Positions 9,901-21,600 of a stretch of DNA of 64,000 nt are shown here, one piece after another. The notes beneath the pieces are model-generated. The model saw only the letters and a program-made list of their open reading frames with translations, had not been told where the DNA came from and did no database searches. Numbering within the stretch: position 1 is the first letter of the stretch; each line of letters opens with the position of its first letter. Location: assembly GCF_003258705.1 (NCBI RefSeq), contig NZ_CP029480.1, forward strand, positions 2,666,001 through 2,730,000. The letters are read 5' to 3'. The DNA comes from Arcticibacterium luteifluviistationis. GTDB taxonomy: Bacteria; Bacteroidota; Bacteroidia; Cytophagales; Spirosomataceae. The translations under genes and the position numbers were made by a program.

Positions 9901-10242
9901 AACAGCTATATGAAACCTGAAAAGGTTCTAATTTTGACTGATGCAAAAACTAGCGATCATGATTTAGAATTGGTCAAAACAGCATGTAAGGTTCTTGGTT
10001 TAAAGCAGGAAACTAAGGCTCCTTATGACCTTTCTAAAAATGAAATAAATCATGATACGGTTATCCGTTCTTTGGCTACAGAAAACATGGACGAACTAAG
10101 ATTATTATGTCATGAAAAATCTGTTCAAATTTATGAAGTAACCCCAAGTCCAAATGGAAGAATTGAGCTTTTAAACTATCTGACAGAGCAAAATTTCTCT
10201 TTTAATTTTCACAGATATGGTAATTTATTGGGCGAAGCATAA
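6946..10242 (+). CDS. putA: Bifunctional proline dehydrogenase / L-glutamate-gamma-semialdehyde dehydrogenase
   Basis: 1098 residues. The N-terminal FAD-dependent proline dehydrogenase barrel (about 80-430) contains the flavin-site strand VRLVKGANMEMEM near 287-299. The NAD-dependent aldehyde dehydrogenase (about 540-1000) has SPWNFPVAIPIGG near 628, the catalytic base region ETGGKN at 726 and the catalytic Cys760 in AGQKCSATS. Together they oxidise proline to glutamate with channelled pyrroline-5-carboxylate. There is no N-terminal ribbon-helix-helix DNA-binding domain, so it should not be a self-repressing trifunctional PutA. The last 100 residues are a poorly conserved tail. The 132-nt upstream gap holds no clear promoter match. 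Confidence 0.95.
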   Translation: MLSNKEMQEVLLLAEDLQNGSISTVKNDFADRMEPIIKSPSSKHFLIRLMDVAFRSNNNQRVSDYVLGLFNTGNEHKGLFNAFESILVKLYRSIGHYFPSISVPLMLSQIQQVTNSIVFFVGKSKFTAHAAQRKSEGIRLNVNLIGEALIGEKEAAERIQQYKDLLRQSDVDYISIKISTIYSQITSLAYEHSVALLVEKLSSIYDEIYLIHQETGIWKFVNLDMEEYRDLQMTVDTFTRTLSLEKYKNLRAGIVLQAYLPDTFDELVKLQNWATERVKQGGSPVKVRLVKGANMEMEMTEASLEDWEVAPYTQKVHTDANFKKLLLQALSLDKLKALNLGIASHNIFDLAFGLHFVQKNNLYDYVEFEMLEGMANETVRSLASQKAHILLYTPIVKKENYNSAMAYLVRRLDEGTQDGNFLKEGFGLQVDSDKWNEIKRQFLSSVELIETVSTTTKREQNRNTETFIPQESFYNVANTDWTLQVNRDWIEGVRTNWHENLPSLIPVVPKSDSNDTVQLEGWNGMPNWSYQMASENDYHDFLKTETNWHNESVQKRAEILRNVAVEIEKNRGLLISVAIAELGKTTAEVDVEVSEAVDFANYYAESILKLSDEIEITHKEGVNLILSPWNFPVAIPIGGVLASLAAGKRAILKPSSNATATAYLTSKCLFDAGISTDIFAFLPTEERNLDPFLASGNTFDAVILTGSTDTAQFLLNRNPTLNLFAETGGKNSTIVSALADREQAIKNVVQSAFGNAGQKCSATSLLILEDEIFEDEHFKALLKDAAESKFHGNPWNLETQIGPLAVPIPEKILHVLENTADEDWLVKPVRKGDFFLSPGIKWGITTESYEYQNELFGPILSVMKAKNLEEAIALVNGVDYGLTSGLESLDKNEVAIWKSKIKAGNLYVNRPTTGAIVERQPFGGMKASNFGFGMKAGGLNYVLQFLTPAKKEATLAEAENSYKKWATELFEKEIDYAKLRGQYNLNSYMKPEKVLILTDAKTSDHDLELVKTACKVLGLKQETKAPYDLSKNEINHDTVIRSLATENMDELRLLCHEKSVQIYEVTPSPNGRIELLNYLTEQNFSFNFHRYGNLLGEA

Positions 10243-10293
10243 TAAGTACCTCGCCAAAAATGATAAATTGCAGAATAAACAATAAAGTCAAGC

Positions 10294-11043
10294 ATGCAGT
10301 TATTTGGAATTGATGTAGGAGGTTCGGGAATTAAAGGTGCACCTGTGAACTTAGAAACGGGTGAATTAATGGAAGAAAGATTTAGAGTAGAAACTCCCAG
10401 ACCAGCACTTCCAGGAACTATGGCATTGGCTGTAAAAGAGGTTCTTGACCATTTTAATTGGAAAGGACCCGTTGGTGTTGGCTTCCCAACCATTGTGGCC
10501 AATGGTCAATGTAAATCACAAAGTAACCTCCACAAAGACTGGGTTAACGTACACATTGACAAGCTTTTTAAAGAAGTTTGTGGAAACAACTTTAAAGTTA
10601 TTAATGATGCTGATGCAGCGGGTTTAGCAGAAATGCAATATGGGTCAGGAAAAGGCCAAAAAGGATTAGTAGTAACCGTGACCTTAGGAACTGGAATAGG
10701 TTCTGGTGTTTTTTATAATGGTCAACTTATTCCAAACTTCGAACTAGGTCATTTACGATATAAGAAAAATACGCCTGTAGAAAAGTACGCTGCGGATTCT
10801 GTAAGAAAAAACAAAAACCTTAGTAATGACGAGTGGGCTGAACGCTTAAATTACTTTTTTAAATACGTAAAAAGAGTTTGCTCACCTGATTTAATAATTG
10901 TTGGTGGTGGAGCAAGTAAAAAATGGGATAAACTCTATCCTCATTTCTCTGACGATATAAACTTGGTAGTAGCTGAAACCAGAAATGAAGCAGGTATTAT
11001 AGGTGCTGCAATGGCCTCTATAGGTATGGCTAAAGACGCTTAA
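10294..11043 (+). CDS. ppgK: ROK-family sugar kinase, probable polyphosphate glucokinase
   Basis: 249 residues. [16 protein letters not shown] is the phosphate-1 loop in the exact form seen in polyphosphate/ATP glucokinases. The catalytic Asp105 lies in [11 protein letters not shown], the phosphate-2 loop is [11 protein letters not shown], and ELGHLRYK and [11 protein letters not shown] complete the fold. Such enzymes phosphorylate glucose to glucose-6-phosphate using polyphosphate and/or ATP. Length and wording match PpgK better than general ROK repressors, and no helix-turn-helix is present. The 3' end overlaps the convergent HEAT-like gene by 14 nt. The phosphoryl donor is an inference from family resemblance. 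Confidence 0.82.
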   Translation: MQLFGIDVGGSGIKGAPVNLETGELMEERFRVETPRPALPGTMALAVKEVLDHFNWKGPVGVGFPTIVANGQCKSQSNLHKDWVNVHIDKLFKEVCGNNFKVINDADAAGLAEMQYGSGKGQKGLVVTVTLGTGIGSGVFYNGQLIPNFELGHLRYKKNTPVEKYAADSVRKNKNLSNDEWAERLNYFFKYVKRVCSPDLIIVGGGASKKWDKLYPHFSDDINLVVAETRNEAGIIGAAMASIGMAKDA

Positions 11044-11545
11044 GTATTTTAGTGCTCCTGCTTCTTATAGCAGGAGACTCTTCTCCATATTTCAGAAGCA
11101 TCTCTTCTAGAACCAGTTTAAATTCTTGTTTGAGTTCAGGATATTTCTTAACCAATCTTTGGCAAGCGTACATTGCATGTGCTTTGATTCCAATAGACGA
11201 TTTATCTTGAAGGTAGTTCAGGCATAAATCATACACCTTCCCTTCTATAACTTCTGTATAACCATAATCTCCCCAGTGTCGGCAAATAGCCCTAACCACG
11301 GCATCATGAAGGTCTGGTTCCTTTAATTTCTCAAGAAAGTCTTCCTGATAAACCTTAACTATTTCTGGCGTTTCGTCGGTAATAAAATGTAATACCCAAG
11401 CCGCTTTTTGACTTAAAACAATATCATCACTAAAGAAACAGTCTGCCCATTCTTGGCACCTATCCGCGTCATGACCTATATAAGCCACTATTCTTGCACA
11501 GGTAGCTTTTGACCTATCTCGCAGCAAAGTTCCCCTAATGTTCAT
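11030..11545 (-). CDS. Small alpha-helical (HEAT-like) protein of unknown function
   Basis: 171 residues, almost entirely helical. Repeating amphipathic helices ([52 protein letters not shown]) look like a short HEAT-type solenoid. No catalytic motif or signal peptide is seen. It starts only 1 nt after the stop of the tyrosine phosphatase gene, so the two are surely cotranscribed; a protein-interaction role is conceivable but unproven. Its 3' end overlaps ppgK by 14 nt on the opposite strand. HEAT assignment is by eye. Confidence 0.75.
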   Translation of the reverse strand: MNIRGTLLRDRSKATCARIVAYIGHDADRCQEWADCFFSDDIVLSQKAAWVLHFITDETPEIVKVYQEDFLEKLKEPDLHDAVVRAICRHWGDYGYTEVIEGKVYDLCLNYLQDKSSIGIKAHAMYACQRLVKKYPELKQEFKLVLEEMLLKYGEESPAIRSRSTKILKRL

Positions 11546-11546
11546 T

Positions 11547-12062
11547 CTATTCTTCCTCGTCGGATGGCTCCTCTATATTATGAAGGTCCATTAAATGTTC
11601 TAAAAGGGCTTCATTACTTCGCCAAAGAATCTTATAGACTTCTTGAAATGCTTCATGAGACTCATAATAAGGGTCTGGAACCTCTTGAACACCTCTTACC
11701 TCAGGGTCAAAGTCTCTAATCAAAAAGAGTTTTTCTGCCGGTGGTGGCATATTTTTAGCTTTATGATACATGTTATGCACATATTCAAAATTGGCCTCAT
11801 CCATAACAGCAATATGGTCAAAGCCATCAAAGTCTTCTTCCGAAAGTTTACGACCAATATGGTTTGTCACCAAGTCATTCTCTTCTAAGACCTCCAAACT
11901 CCTCCTATCAGGACTTTTACCTATATGATAACCGGCTGTTCCCGCAGAATCGACCTCAAAAGAATCTGAAAGTCCTCTTCTTCTCACTATTTCTCTGAAA
12001 GACGCTTCCCCTAAAGGTGACCTACAGATATTCCCCAAACACACGAAAAGTACTTTTACCAT
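11547..12062 (-). CDS. Low-molecular-weight protein-tyrosine phosphatase
   Basis: 171 residues. The P-loop CX5R(S) is C8-LGNIC-R14-S15 close to the N-terminus, and the general-acid Asp130 lies in VPDPYYES, the DPY loop of this family. The enzyme hydrolyses phosphotyrosine (or acid-labile small phosphates); in bacteria many members act in polysaccharide export control, but no capsule genes flank this one. The C-terminus (IEEPSDEEE) is unusually acidic. It forms a two-gene unit with the HEAT-like gene downstream. Confidence 0.92.
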   Translation of the reverse strand: MVKVLFVCLGNICRSPLGEASFREIVRRRGLSDSFEVDSAGTAGYHIGKSPDRRSLEVLEENDLVTNHIGRKLSEEDFDGFDHIAVMDEANFEYVHNMYHKAKNMPPPAEKLFLIRDFDPEVRGVQEVPDPYYESHEAFQEVYKILWRSNEALLEHLMDLHNIEEPSDEEE

Positions 12063-12114
12063 AATTGAAATTTAATCTTGAAATTAAAGATAAGCTTATG
12101 CTTTCTAAAAAGTA

Positions 12115-12155
12115 AAGCCTTGTCAAATGAAATCAAAAGATTCCAGACAAGGCTT
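12115..12155 (-). terminator. Terminator-like hairpin downstream of ftsB
   Basis: Perfect 10-bp arms AAGCCTTGTC and GACAAGGCTT with a 21-nt loop. On the minus strand it is followed by TTTACTTTTT, so it probably ends the ftsB transcript. The long loop makes it weaker than the other terminators here. Confidence 0.55.
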
Positions 12156-12184
12156 ATAAATTCTTTATATAAATCGTCGATTAA

Positions 12185-12508
12185 CTACTCCACTTCTTCC
12201 ATCAGTTTTCCATCTCCATCCACTAGAACAAAAACAGTTTCGCCCTCTTTCTTCATCAAATATTTTTCACGACCGAACTTCTCAAGGGCATCCAAGTTAT
12301 TTAAAATACCTTTTTCCTTAGCTTTCACTTTAACCAGCTCATCATTATAATACTCAATTTGGCTTTCGTAGCTCCTTAGCTTTTGCCAATATTTGAATTG
12401 TGTAATCAGATTGGCACCATCAAAAAAGGTAAGCCAAACCAACAAAAAGCCGAGGCTGTAAACGTAGAAACTGTTCTTTTTAAAGAATTCTGGAAGCTGG
12501 AAATTCAT
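12185..12508 (-). CDS. Septum formation initiator family protein (FtsB/DivIC-like)
   Basis: 107 residues: one N-terminal membrane segment (about 14-31) followed by a predicted coiled coil (QKLRSYESQIEYYNDELVKVKAKEKG) and the family block LEKFGREKYLMKKEGETVFV. This is the single-pass FtsB/DivIC layout; it joins FtsL and FtsQ in the divisome. The gene lies just downstream of enolase on the same strand, an arrangement seen in many bacteria, but a strong terminator lies between. A -7-like TAAATTTG (minus strand, 12533-12540) suggests its own promoter. Confidence 0.88.
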   Translation of the reverse strand: MNFQLPEFFKKNSFYVYSLGFLLVWLTFFDGANLITQFKYWQKLRSYESQIEYYNDELVKVKAKEKGILNNLDALEKFGREKYLMKKEGETVFVLVDGDGKLMEEVE

Positions 12509-12532
12509 TGCACGTATTTTTTATTAGGAAAC

Positions 12533-12540
12533 CAAATTTA
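12533..12540 (-). promoter_or_regulatory. Probable -7 element for ftsB-like gene
   Basis: Minus strand TAAATTTG matches TAnnTTTG exactly, 25 nt upstream of the start codon. No good -33 element is visible at the usual 19-nt spacing. Confidence 0.45.
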
Positions 12541-12713
12541 CGTAAAGAATAACAAATGCGTAAAAGCACCTTATTTAATTTCAAGTCAATCTTCCTGTCG
12601 AACGAAATCAACGACATATTTCTCCTGATAACCTATGTTAAAGTTCTTTAGAAATTGGAGCTATTCTATTTTGAAGGTCTTCTTGACGTGATGTTCGTCT
12701 TGGTTTTGGGCAC

Positions 12714-12745
12714 AAAAAAACCATCTGATTTCTCAGATGGTTTTT
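12714..12745 (-). terminator. Rho-independent terminator of eno
   Basis: AACCATCTGA - TTTC - TCAGATGGTT, a perfect 10-bp stem. On the minus strand it is followed by seven T, 35 nt after the enolase stop. It also has T on the plus strand and may work in both directions. Confidence 0.9.
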
Positions 12746-12779
12746 CTATCAATTTGGATTTGTAATTCGTTTACACGAA

Positions 12780-14078
<1,299 letters not shown>

Positions 14079-14221
14079 TTAACAAATACTAGTTAATATT
14101 GGAAAACTTCTACTTAAAGAAGCCTTCTCCCTAAATCAGCACAAAGTAAATAAATAATTATTAATGAACATTACATAATAAGAATTCAAGAGCTTTGTTG
14201 TTAATAATTTAATAGTAACAA

Positions 14222-14926
14222 ATGAAATATATAATCATTCTAACCTTACTAAGCTTAAACACTTTCGGTCAAGACTTAAGTGGATTGAACATTTCTATTT
14301 TTGAAAAAGCTTTGAGAGAGCATTCGCTCCCTTCTCTTTTAGACCTTCGTTCTGAAGAACAATTTCATAGAGGCCATATCAAAAAAGCAATAAACTTAGA
14401 CTATAACGACTTAGACTTTGAGACACTTATAATCAACCAAATAGACAAGAACCAAGCAGTCTTTTTGTATTCTAACACCACCTTAGAAGCCAATAACGCG
14501 TCTATATTTTTAAAAGGCCTAGGCTATAAGGAAGTTTACTACCTCATGAACGGTTTCTCTAATTGGACTGCATCCAGCAAACCTTACGTTTCTTCTCGCC
14601 CAGACACCAAGCCCATAGCCGCCTATACCATAGAAAACCTCATGCAAGTTATCAATAGCAACAAGAAGGTTTTTGTCTTTTTAAGTGCTCCATGGTGTAG
14701 CCACTGTAAGGTAATGGAGCCTATTATTAGAAAAAACACTGGGAGAGCTAGCGGTATTAAACTTCTCAAAATTGACATCAGCAAAGAAGTGGCCATTGCA
14801 GAATACTTCGAAGCTACAGAAACACCAACCTTGCTCTATTTTAAGAATAGCAAACAAGTCTGGAAATATACAGGCGAAATAGAGGAAAATTCTCTTCAAA
14901 AGGTCTTGTTTAATCAAGCTAGATAA
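14222..14926 (+). CDS. Exported rhodanese-like/thioredoxin fusion protein
   Basis: 234 residues with a signal peptide (MKYIIILTLLSLNTFG), so periplasmic. Domain 1 (about 25-118) is rhodanese-like (LLDLRSEEQFHRGHIKKAINL, LKGLGYKEVYYLMNGFSNW), but the active-site Cys expected after the central strand is Ser84 (FLYSNTTLEA), so it should lack sulfurtransferase activity. Domain 2 (about 133-232) is a thioredoxin fold with an intact CxxC, W-C159-SH-C162, and the cis-Pro loop ETPTLLYF. A disulfide-exchange role in the envelope, with the dead rhodanese as a binding module, is an inference. Confidence 0.88.
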   Translation: MKYIIILTLLSLNTFGQDLSGLNISIFEKALREHSLPSLLDLRSEEQFHRGHIKKAINLDYNDLDFETLIINQIDKNQAVFLYSNTTLEANNASIFLKGLGYKEVYYLMNGFSNWTASSKPYVSSRPDTKPIAAYTIENLMQVINSNKKVFVFLSAPWCSHCKVMEPIIRKNTGRASGIKLLKIDISKEVAIAEYFEATETPTLLYFKNSKQVWKYTGEIEENSLQKVLFNQAR

Positions 14927-14944
14927 TTGACCTTACATTTTCAT

Positions 14945-14952
14945 TATATTTG
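14945..14952 (+). promoter_or_regulatory. Probable -7 element for ruvA
   Basis: TATATTTG matches TAnnTTTG, 24 nt upstream of the ruvA ATG. A TTGA lies 14 nt further upstream, closer than the usual 19 nt, so the -33 part is doubtful. Confidence 0.45.
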
Positions 14953-14976
14953 TGTTTTACACATTAACCGCTATAA

Positions 14977-15570
14977 ATGATTGCTTTCCTAAAAGGTCGC
15001 TTGGCACATAAAGACCCCACACATGTTTTAATTGATGTTGGGGGAGTTGGTTATTTTGTCAAAATCTCATTGCAGACCTATTCCGCTTTAAAAGATACGG
15101 ATGAACTGGTAAAACTTCATACCCTTTTAATAGTTAGAGAAGACTCGCATACACTCTTTGGTTTTTCCAAACAAGAAGAAAAAGAGCTGTTTGAGCATTT
15201 GATTTCCGTTTCCGGCATAGGACCGAGCATAGCTATTGTAATGCTATCCTCTTTATCGTCCGAAGAAATCATTCAGGCTATTGTTTCTGAAGACGTACCA
15301 ACTATTCAAGGAGTAAAAGGTATAGGAGCCAAAACAGCTCAAAGAGCCATTATAGAACTAAAAGATAAATTAAAGAAAGAGCTAGTTGCAGGCGGTGTTA
15401 ACCCTACAGTTTTTGCTTCTCAAAATCTAACTTTAAGAAGTGAGGCCTTAACTGCATTAGTAACATTAGGCATTCCGAAAAATGCTGCTGAGAAAAATAT
15501 TGACACCATTTTACGTAGAACGGGTGGAGACGTTTCGCTCGAAGAGCTAATAAAACTTGCCCTTAGATAA
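14977..15570 (+). CDS. ruvA: Holliday junction branch migration protein RuvA
   Basis: 197 residues. The N-terminal OB-fold (MIAFLKGRLAHKDPTHVLIDVGGVGYFVKIS), the acidic-pin/HhH region (FEHLISVSGIGPSIAIVMLS and IQGVKGIGAKTAQRAIIELKDKL) and the C-terminal RuvB-binding three-helix domain (SEALTALVTLGIPKNAAEKNI) are all complete. The tetramer holds the four-way junction while RuvB drives branch migration. It lies directly upstream of sprA, an adjacency that recurs in Bacteroidota. Confidence 0.97.
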   Translation: MIAFLKGRLAHKDPTHVLIDVGGVGYFVKISLQTYSALKDTDELVKLHTLLIVREDSHTLFGFSKQEEKELFEHLISVSGIGPSIAIVMLSSLSSEEIIQAIVSEDVPTIQGVKGIGAKTAQRAIIELKDKLKKELVAGGVNPTVFASQNLTLRSEALTALVTLGIPKNAAEKNIDTILRRTGGDVSLEELIKLALR

Positions 15571-15658
15571 AAAACGATAGCAAAAGTGTCATTTGAAAAG
15601 AATAATGGCAGGATTTTAGTCGTTTAAACACAAAACATAGCAGGCTGACCATTTCTGT

Positions 15659-18600
15659 ATGCTCAAAAACTTTACTTTTTTAATAAAATACTTATTCACC
15701 CTACTGGTAATATTGGCTTTAGGTAATTCTGCTTTCTCTCAGCAGATAAACCGAAGCCCGGCTGCTGCAGACACCAGTATCTACAACACAGGTACTAAGC
15801 CAGCCTTTCGGTGGAAAGACAGTTATCTTGACAGGTTTAATTTTGACCTTCCTAGGTCACCTTTATTTAACCTTTATCCCTCCGCATTAGAAACCTCTGT
15901 TATCTATGAACCAGAGAATGATAAAATCAATGTTGATGAAAAATTAGGGGACGACATAACAGCAAAAATCCCGACCTCCATGACTTTCAATGAATACTCT
16001 AGTATTCAGAATGCCATGGTGCGGAAAAGTATTTTAAGAGATTACGAAAGACTCCAAGATGGCAATAGCAATACCAGTGGTAGAGGCTTATCCCCTCTTT
16101 TGAAAAAATCTCCTTTGGTAGATAAACTATTCGGAGGAAAAGTACCCGAGTTTAAACCTAATGGTTTCATTTCTGTCGATTTAAGAGCTGGTAGCCAATT
16201 TCTGAATAATCCAGAAACACCGCTATATCTCCGAAAGAGACCAATTTTTGATTTTGACCAACAGATTTCCATCAACTTTAATAATAATGCCAACGAAGGC
16301 GAGAATGACCTTCAAGGAGGACAAGGCGGTTTTGGAGGAAACAACCAAGGGGGTGGACTAAGTGAACTAAAAAAACTTACTCAAAGCTCTAGTGCCCTAG
16401 AAAATAGAGACCCATATCGAGAAAAAATGGGTATCTTAGGAAACTTTGACACCAAGTCTGCTTTTAATTTTGAAAATCAGTTTAAACTTAACTTTAAATC
16501 TGACCCAGAAGATATTTTACAATCTCTAGAAGCAGGAAATGTCAGTTTCCCTATCAGTAGTCAATTAATTCCTGGTGTAGAAAACCTATTTGGCGTAAAA
16601 GCGGGATTGCGTTTTGGTAAGTTAAACGTATCTACCGTGGTAGCACAGCAGCGTTCTCGTACCGAATCTATTACAATTAGCGGTGGGGCTCAAAACAGGC
16701 CATTTGAAATTCGCTCTGATGAATACGACGAAAACCGTCACTTTTTCCTCTCACATTATTTCAGAGACCGTTACGAGGCTAGTTTAAAATCGTTACCAAT
16801 GGTAACTTCTCAAGTTTTAATAACCAGAGTAGAAGTTTACGTAACTAACAGAACCAACTCTGTCAACAGTAATAGAAACCTAGTAGGTGTTACAGACTTA
16901 GGAGAAACAGACCCATACAACAAGGCAGCGGTTAGCCCTACCGGTGTGAATGTTGCCTCAAACAAAGCAAATTCATTAAACGAGCTTTTAAGTGTAGAGG
17001 ATGGCGACTTCCGTCAAATAGATAACACGAATACGGCATTAGAATCAAGAAATTTAAAAAAAGGTGTTGACTTTGAAATACTTAGAGGTGCCAAAAGACT
17101 TACGGATAGAGAGTTTGACTTCAATCAACAGTTGGGTTATGTATCACTTTTAACTCCTTTAAGAAACGACGAAATTTTAGCGGTTTCGTACGAGTACACT
17201 ATTAACGGTGAAAGATATCAAGTAGGTGAACTAACGGAAGATTATTCTATCAGAAAAGAAGACGACGTCATCATGATGAAACTTCTTAAATCATCCACTA
17301 TTAGAAACAAACTGGACCATCCAATGTGGGATTTGATGATGAAAAACGTCTATTCCCTTTCTCAAGGTCAGATTGCCCGTGAGGGTTTTGAACTAAGAAT
17401 AATTTATAAGGATGATGTCACAGGAATGGATGTTCCTAACCTACAAGAAGGCGAAAACCTGAAAGACAAGCCGCTTATCGCTGTTTTTGGTTTAGATAAA
17501 CTAAATTATAATAATGACCAACAGTATGATGGCAACTTCGACTATGTAGAGGGTATTACCATTAATGAAAGTCGTGGAACTATATTTTTCCCTGTTTTAG
17601 AACCGTTTGGTTCATACCTAGCCAGCCAATTTAACGACGCCACGGAATCAACTTTAAAACAAAAATATGTTTTTAGTGAGCTATATGACAAAACTATCTC
17701 GGATGCTCAACAAGTAAACACCAAAAACAAGTTTTATATAGCGGGTTCTGTTCAGAGCGAAAGCAGTGAGATACCATTACCTCTAGGAGCATCTGGAGCA
17801 TCAGTAAGGGTCTATTCTGGTGGAACAGAATTACAGCAGGGAACAGACTACATAGTAGACTCTCAAATAGGTAGAATCAGAATAGTGAACCCTAGTATTT
17901 TGGCATCTGGTAGGTCTATAAGGATTGATTACGAACGCCCAGATTTGTTCCAATCTCAAATCAGAAGGTTATTTGGTTTAAGGTTAGATTATTCGGTGAG
18001 CAAATCCTTAAGACTGGGAGCCACCATGATGGATCTTAAGGAAAGTACTCCCGGCTTCCTAACCAGAACTTCTATAGGAAATGAACCTGTTAATAATACA
18101 CTTTGGGGTTTTGATGTCAACTTCAAAAAAGAAGGGAACGGCTTCACTAGGCTACTAGACAAACTTCCACTTATTCAAACCAAAGAGCCTTCTTCTATAA
18201 TTCTTAGTGCGGAGTTTGCTCAACTAATTCCTGGAGTAAACAATAAAAAAATCGATGGCAATGCCATGATTGATGATTTTGAAGCTGCCAGAAACATTAA
18301 TGATTTAACCAGACAGCCTAGAAAATGGCGACTAGGCTCTACGCCAGATAAGTTTAAAGACCTTACTGTTCCTACATATGGTTATAACTATAAGAGAGCT
18401 AAGATGTCGGTGTACACCATTGACCAGTCTACCTTTATTACCTCAGGCTTTGGTGGTGGAAATGGCATAGTTCCTGAAGAAATTACCGCCGCAGCTCAAA
18501 ACAACCTGTACGAGCGTTCTTTTGTTATTCAAGACATTTTCCCTGGTCGTTCTACACCTGTATTAGGGCAAAACTTACCTTCCGCTATTCTAGATGTATC

Positions 18601-21600
18601 TTACTTTCCTGAAGAAAGAGGAATGTATAATTACAACCCAAACTTAACATCTGATGGACTGCTTCAAAAGCCTGAAGATAATTTTGGAGCAGTAATGCGA
18701 GGAATCACTTTTGACGCTGATTTTGACAATTCAAATGTAGAATATTTAGAGTTTTGGCTTTTAAATCCTTTCCAAGACGCTGTAAGAGACGGTAGAAAAA
18801 CCGACGGCAATACCAACCAAACCGGTGGTGTTTTAAGTATACAGTTGGGTGATATTTCTGAAGATGTTATTCCCGATAGCCGTTTCAATTTTGAAAATGG
18901 AATTCCAACATTCTCTGAAACTGCTTCCCAACCAGATATTACCAACTGGGGAAAAGCACCTACCATCCAGTTTTTAACCGACGCCTTTGATAACTCTACT
19001 GCTGATGAGAACAGTTTAAGAAAACAGGATGTTGGCCTTGACGGCTTAAGTAATGAGGAAGAAAGGAACTTTGAACATATCAAAGAATACTTAGACAAAG
19101 TCAAAATTAATGTTACCAATCAAGAAGCTTTAAATGAAATCATAAATGACCCATCAGGTGATGATTTTAAATTTTTCTTAGATAATGGCTACGGCACAGA
19201 CCAATTTATAGTAGAGCGTTTTAAAAACTACCTTGGTATGGAGAATAATTCTCCCTCCATTAATGAAACGGACGTGATTACGCCTTCCTCATCTGCTGTG
19301 GCAGACAAAGAAGACCTTAACCAAGATAACACCATTAGTGATGTGGAAAGCTACTGGAACTATGATATTCCTCTAGCAAACGACGGTTTATCGGTAGGTA
19401 ATGGTTACATCATTGACAAAGTATCCTCAGGAAATGCCGATTGGTATCTATTCAGAGTTCCATTAAGGTCAGATTCTACCAAGGCTCAAGCCGTGGGTGG
19501 CATTACCGGCTTTAAGTCTGTTAGGTTTATGCGAATGGTGATGTCTGAATGGAAAGAGCCTGTAGTCTTACGTTTTGCGGCATTACAGTTAGTCTCTAAC
19601 TCTTATCGTGCATACACCGAAGACTTAAACAATAATTCTTTTGTGACCATTCCTGAGCCAAACAGCAATACCACAGGATTTAAAGTAAGTACCGTTTCTA
19701 TTGAAGAAAATGGCTGTACAGAAGATGGCGATTGTAACATTAAAGATGGACAAACGCCATACGTAGTTCCTCCAGGTTTTCAAAGAGACCGTGACTTTTC
19801 ACAGCAAACTTTCCGTCAGTTTAATGAGCAGTCTGTTAGTTTAGCGGTAGAAGCACTAGAACCAGGTGACAAAAGAGCCATCTTCAAAAACACCGACTTA
19901 GACCTTAACATGTACAAGCGAGTTCAGATGTTTGTACATGCAGAAAACGAGCAAAACCAAGATAACTACGCTGGTGCTTTCATGCGATTGGGTACAGATA
20001 GCAAAACCAATTACTACGAAGTAGAAATTGAAAATCTCAAAGCTACACCTATAGGCTCCACCATACCTGAAGATGTTTGGCCTGCCATTAATGATTTTGA
20101 TATCCCTATTGACGAATTTAGAAACTTAAAAGTAAGACGAAACTCAAAATTGGGTTCTGACCCAGATGTGGCTTTAGATAAACCTTATTGGGAATATGTT
20201 ACCGTAAATAGCTTACCAACCGATGCTGGAGAAATAATCCCAAGAACTTATAAGATTACCGTAGTCGGAAATCCAGATTTAAGCAATGTTTTGGTGACTA
20301 TGCTTGGAATTAGTAATCCTTTAGATTCAAACAAAATAGAACAACCAGCCAAGTTCACTGTTTGGATGAATGAATTAAGAGCCAATGGATTTGATGATAC
20401 TAAAGGAGAAGCAGCAGTTTTAGCCGCTGATATTAAACTAGCAGATATTGGAACCATCTCTGTTAGTGCAAACATCAACACTTTTGGTTTTGGTGGTGTG
20501 CAAGATAGAATTTCTAGCCGTTCGCAAGAAACTTCACAGGGTTTTGGAATTGCATCATCGTTAGAGCTTGATAAGTTTTTCCCACAAAGTTGGGGCTTAA
20601 GCATTCCTCTTTTCATGAATTATGATATCCAAGAAGTGGTACCCTATTTTGACCCATTAGACCCTGACATAGTTCTTGATAACGCACTGGCACAATTTTC
20701 AGAGGCAGAGGCAAAGGCATATAAAGATTTAGTAATTGACAGGAACGTAAATAAAGGTTTTAATCTTTCTAACGTTCGAAAAACAAAAACAGATCCGAAC
20801 GCTAAAAGCCACATTTATGATGTTGAAAATTTTAGCGTCTCCTATGCTCAAAGCAGTATTAGCCGAAGCAATATCCTTATAGATGAATATTTGGCTGAAC
20901 GAAAAACGGGAGCACTAACTTATCAATTCCAACCTAAGACTACACTTTGGGAACCCTTTAAAGAAAAAGAAAGTCTAGCAAATCCAAAATTGGCTTGGCT
21001 AAAAGCATTAAACTTCTCTCCTATCCCTAATCTAATTGCCTTCCGAACAGATTTTAATAGAAGTTTTACCAAAACAGCTTACCGAAGTGCTGAACAAACT
21101 GACAGTCCCGGAGAAGTATTACCGAAGTTAGATCCTAACTATATCAAATACTTCTTAACCAATAGGTATTATGATTTACAATGGGATTTGACCAAGTCAA
21201 TTTCCATGACTTATAATGCTCAAATGAACTCTATCATTGACGAAGAGTATGGCGATGCTCAAGAGAGCATTTGGCAAGGAATATTCTCCTCAGGAAGAGC
21301 AAAAAACTATTCTCAAGGACTTCAGCTAACATATAAATTACCCCTTGACAAGTTCTTCTTACTCGATTGGATCAACGCCAATAGTAGATTTAATACCGAC
21401 TATCAATACCGAGCTAACTCATTTGATTATGCAAACAATGAAAGCTTAGCAGACATTAATGGCGACTCTTATGGAAACTTCATTGAAAATGGTAGAGAGT
21501 TGGCTATTCAGGGTAGAATTGACCTAGTTAAGCTTTATAACAAATTGAAATATTTGAAGTTTGCTAATTCTCCTAATCAGCCAAGAGAACGTTTCACTAG

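Noticed and set aside
18664-19119. 151-residue open frame antisense to sprA
   Set aside because: Shadow of the long sprA coding frame, with no recognisable domain.
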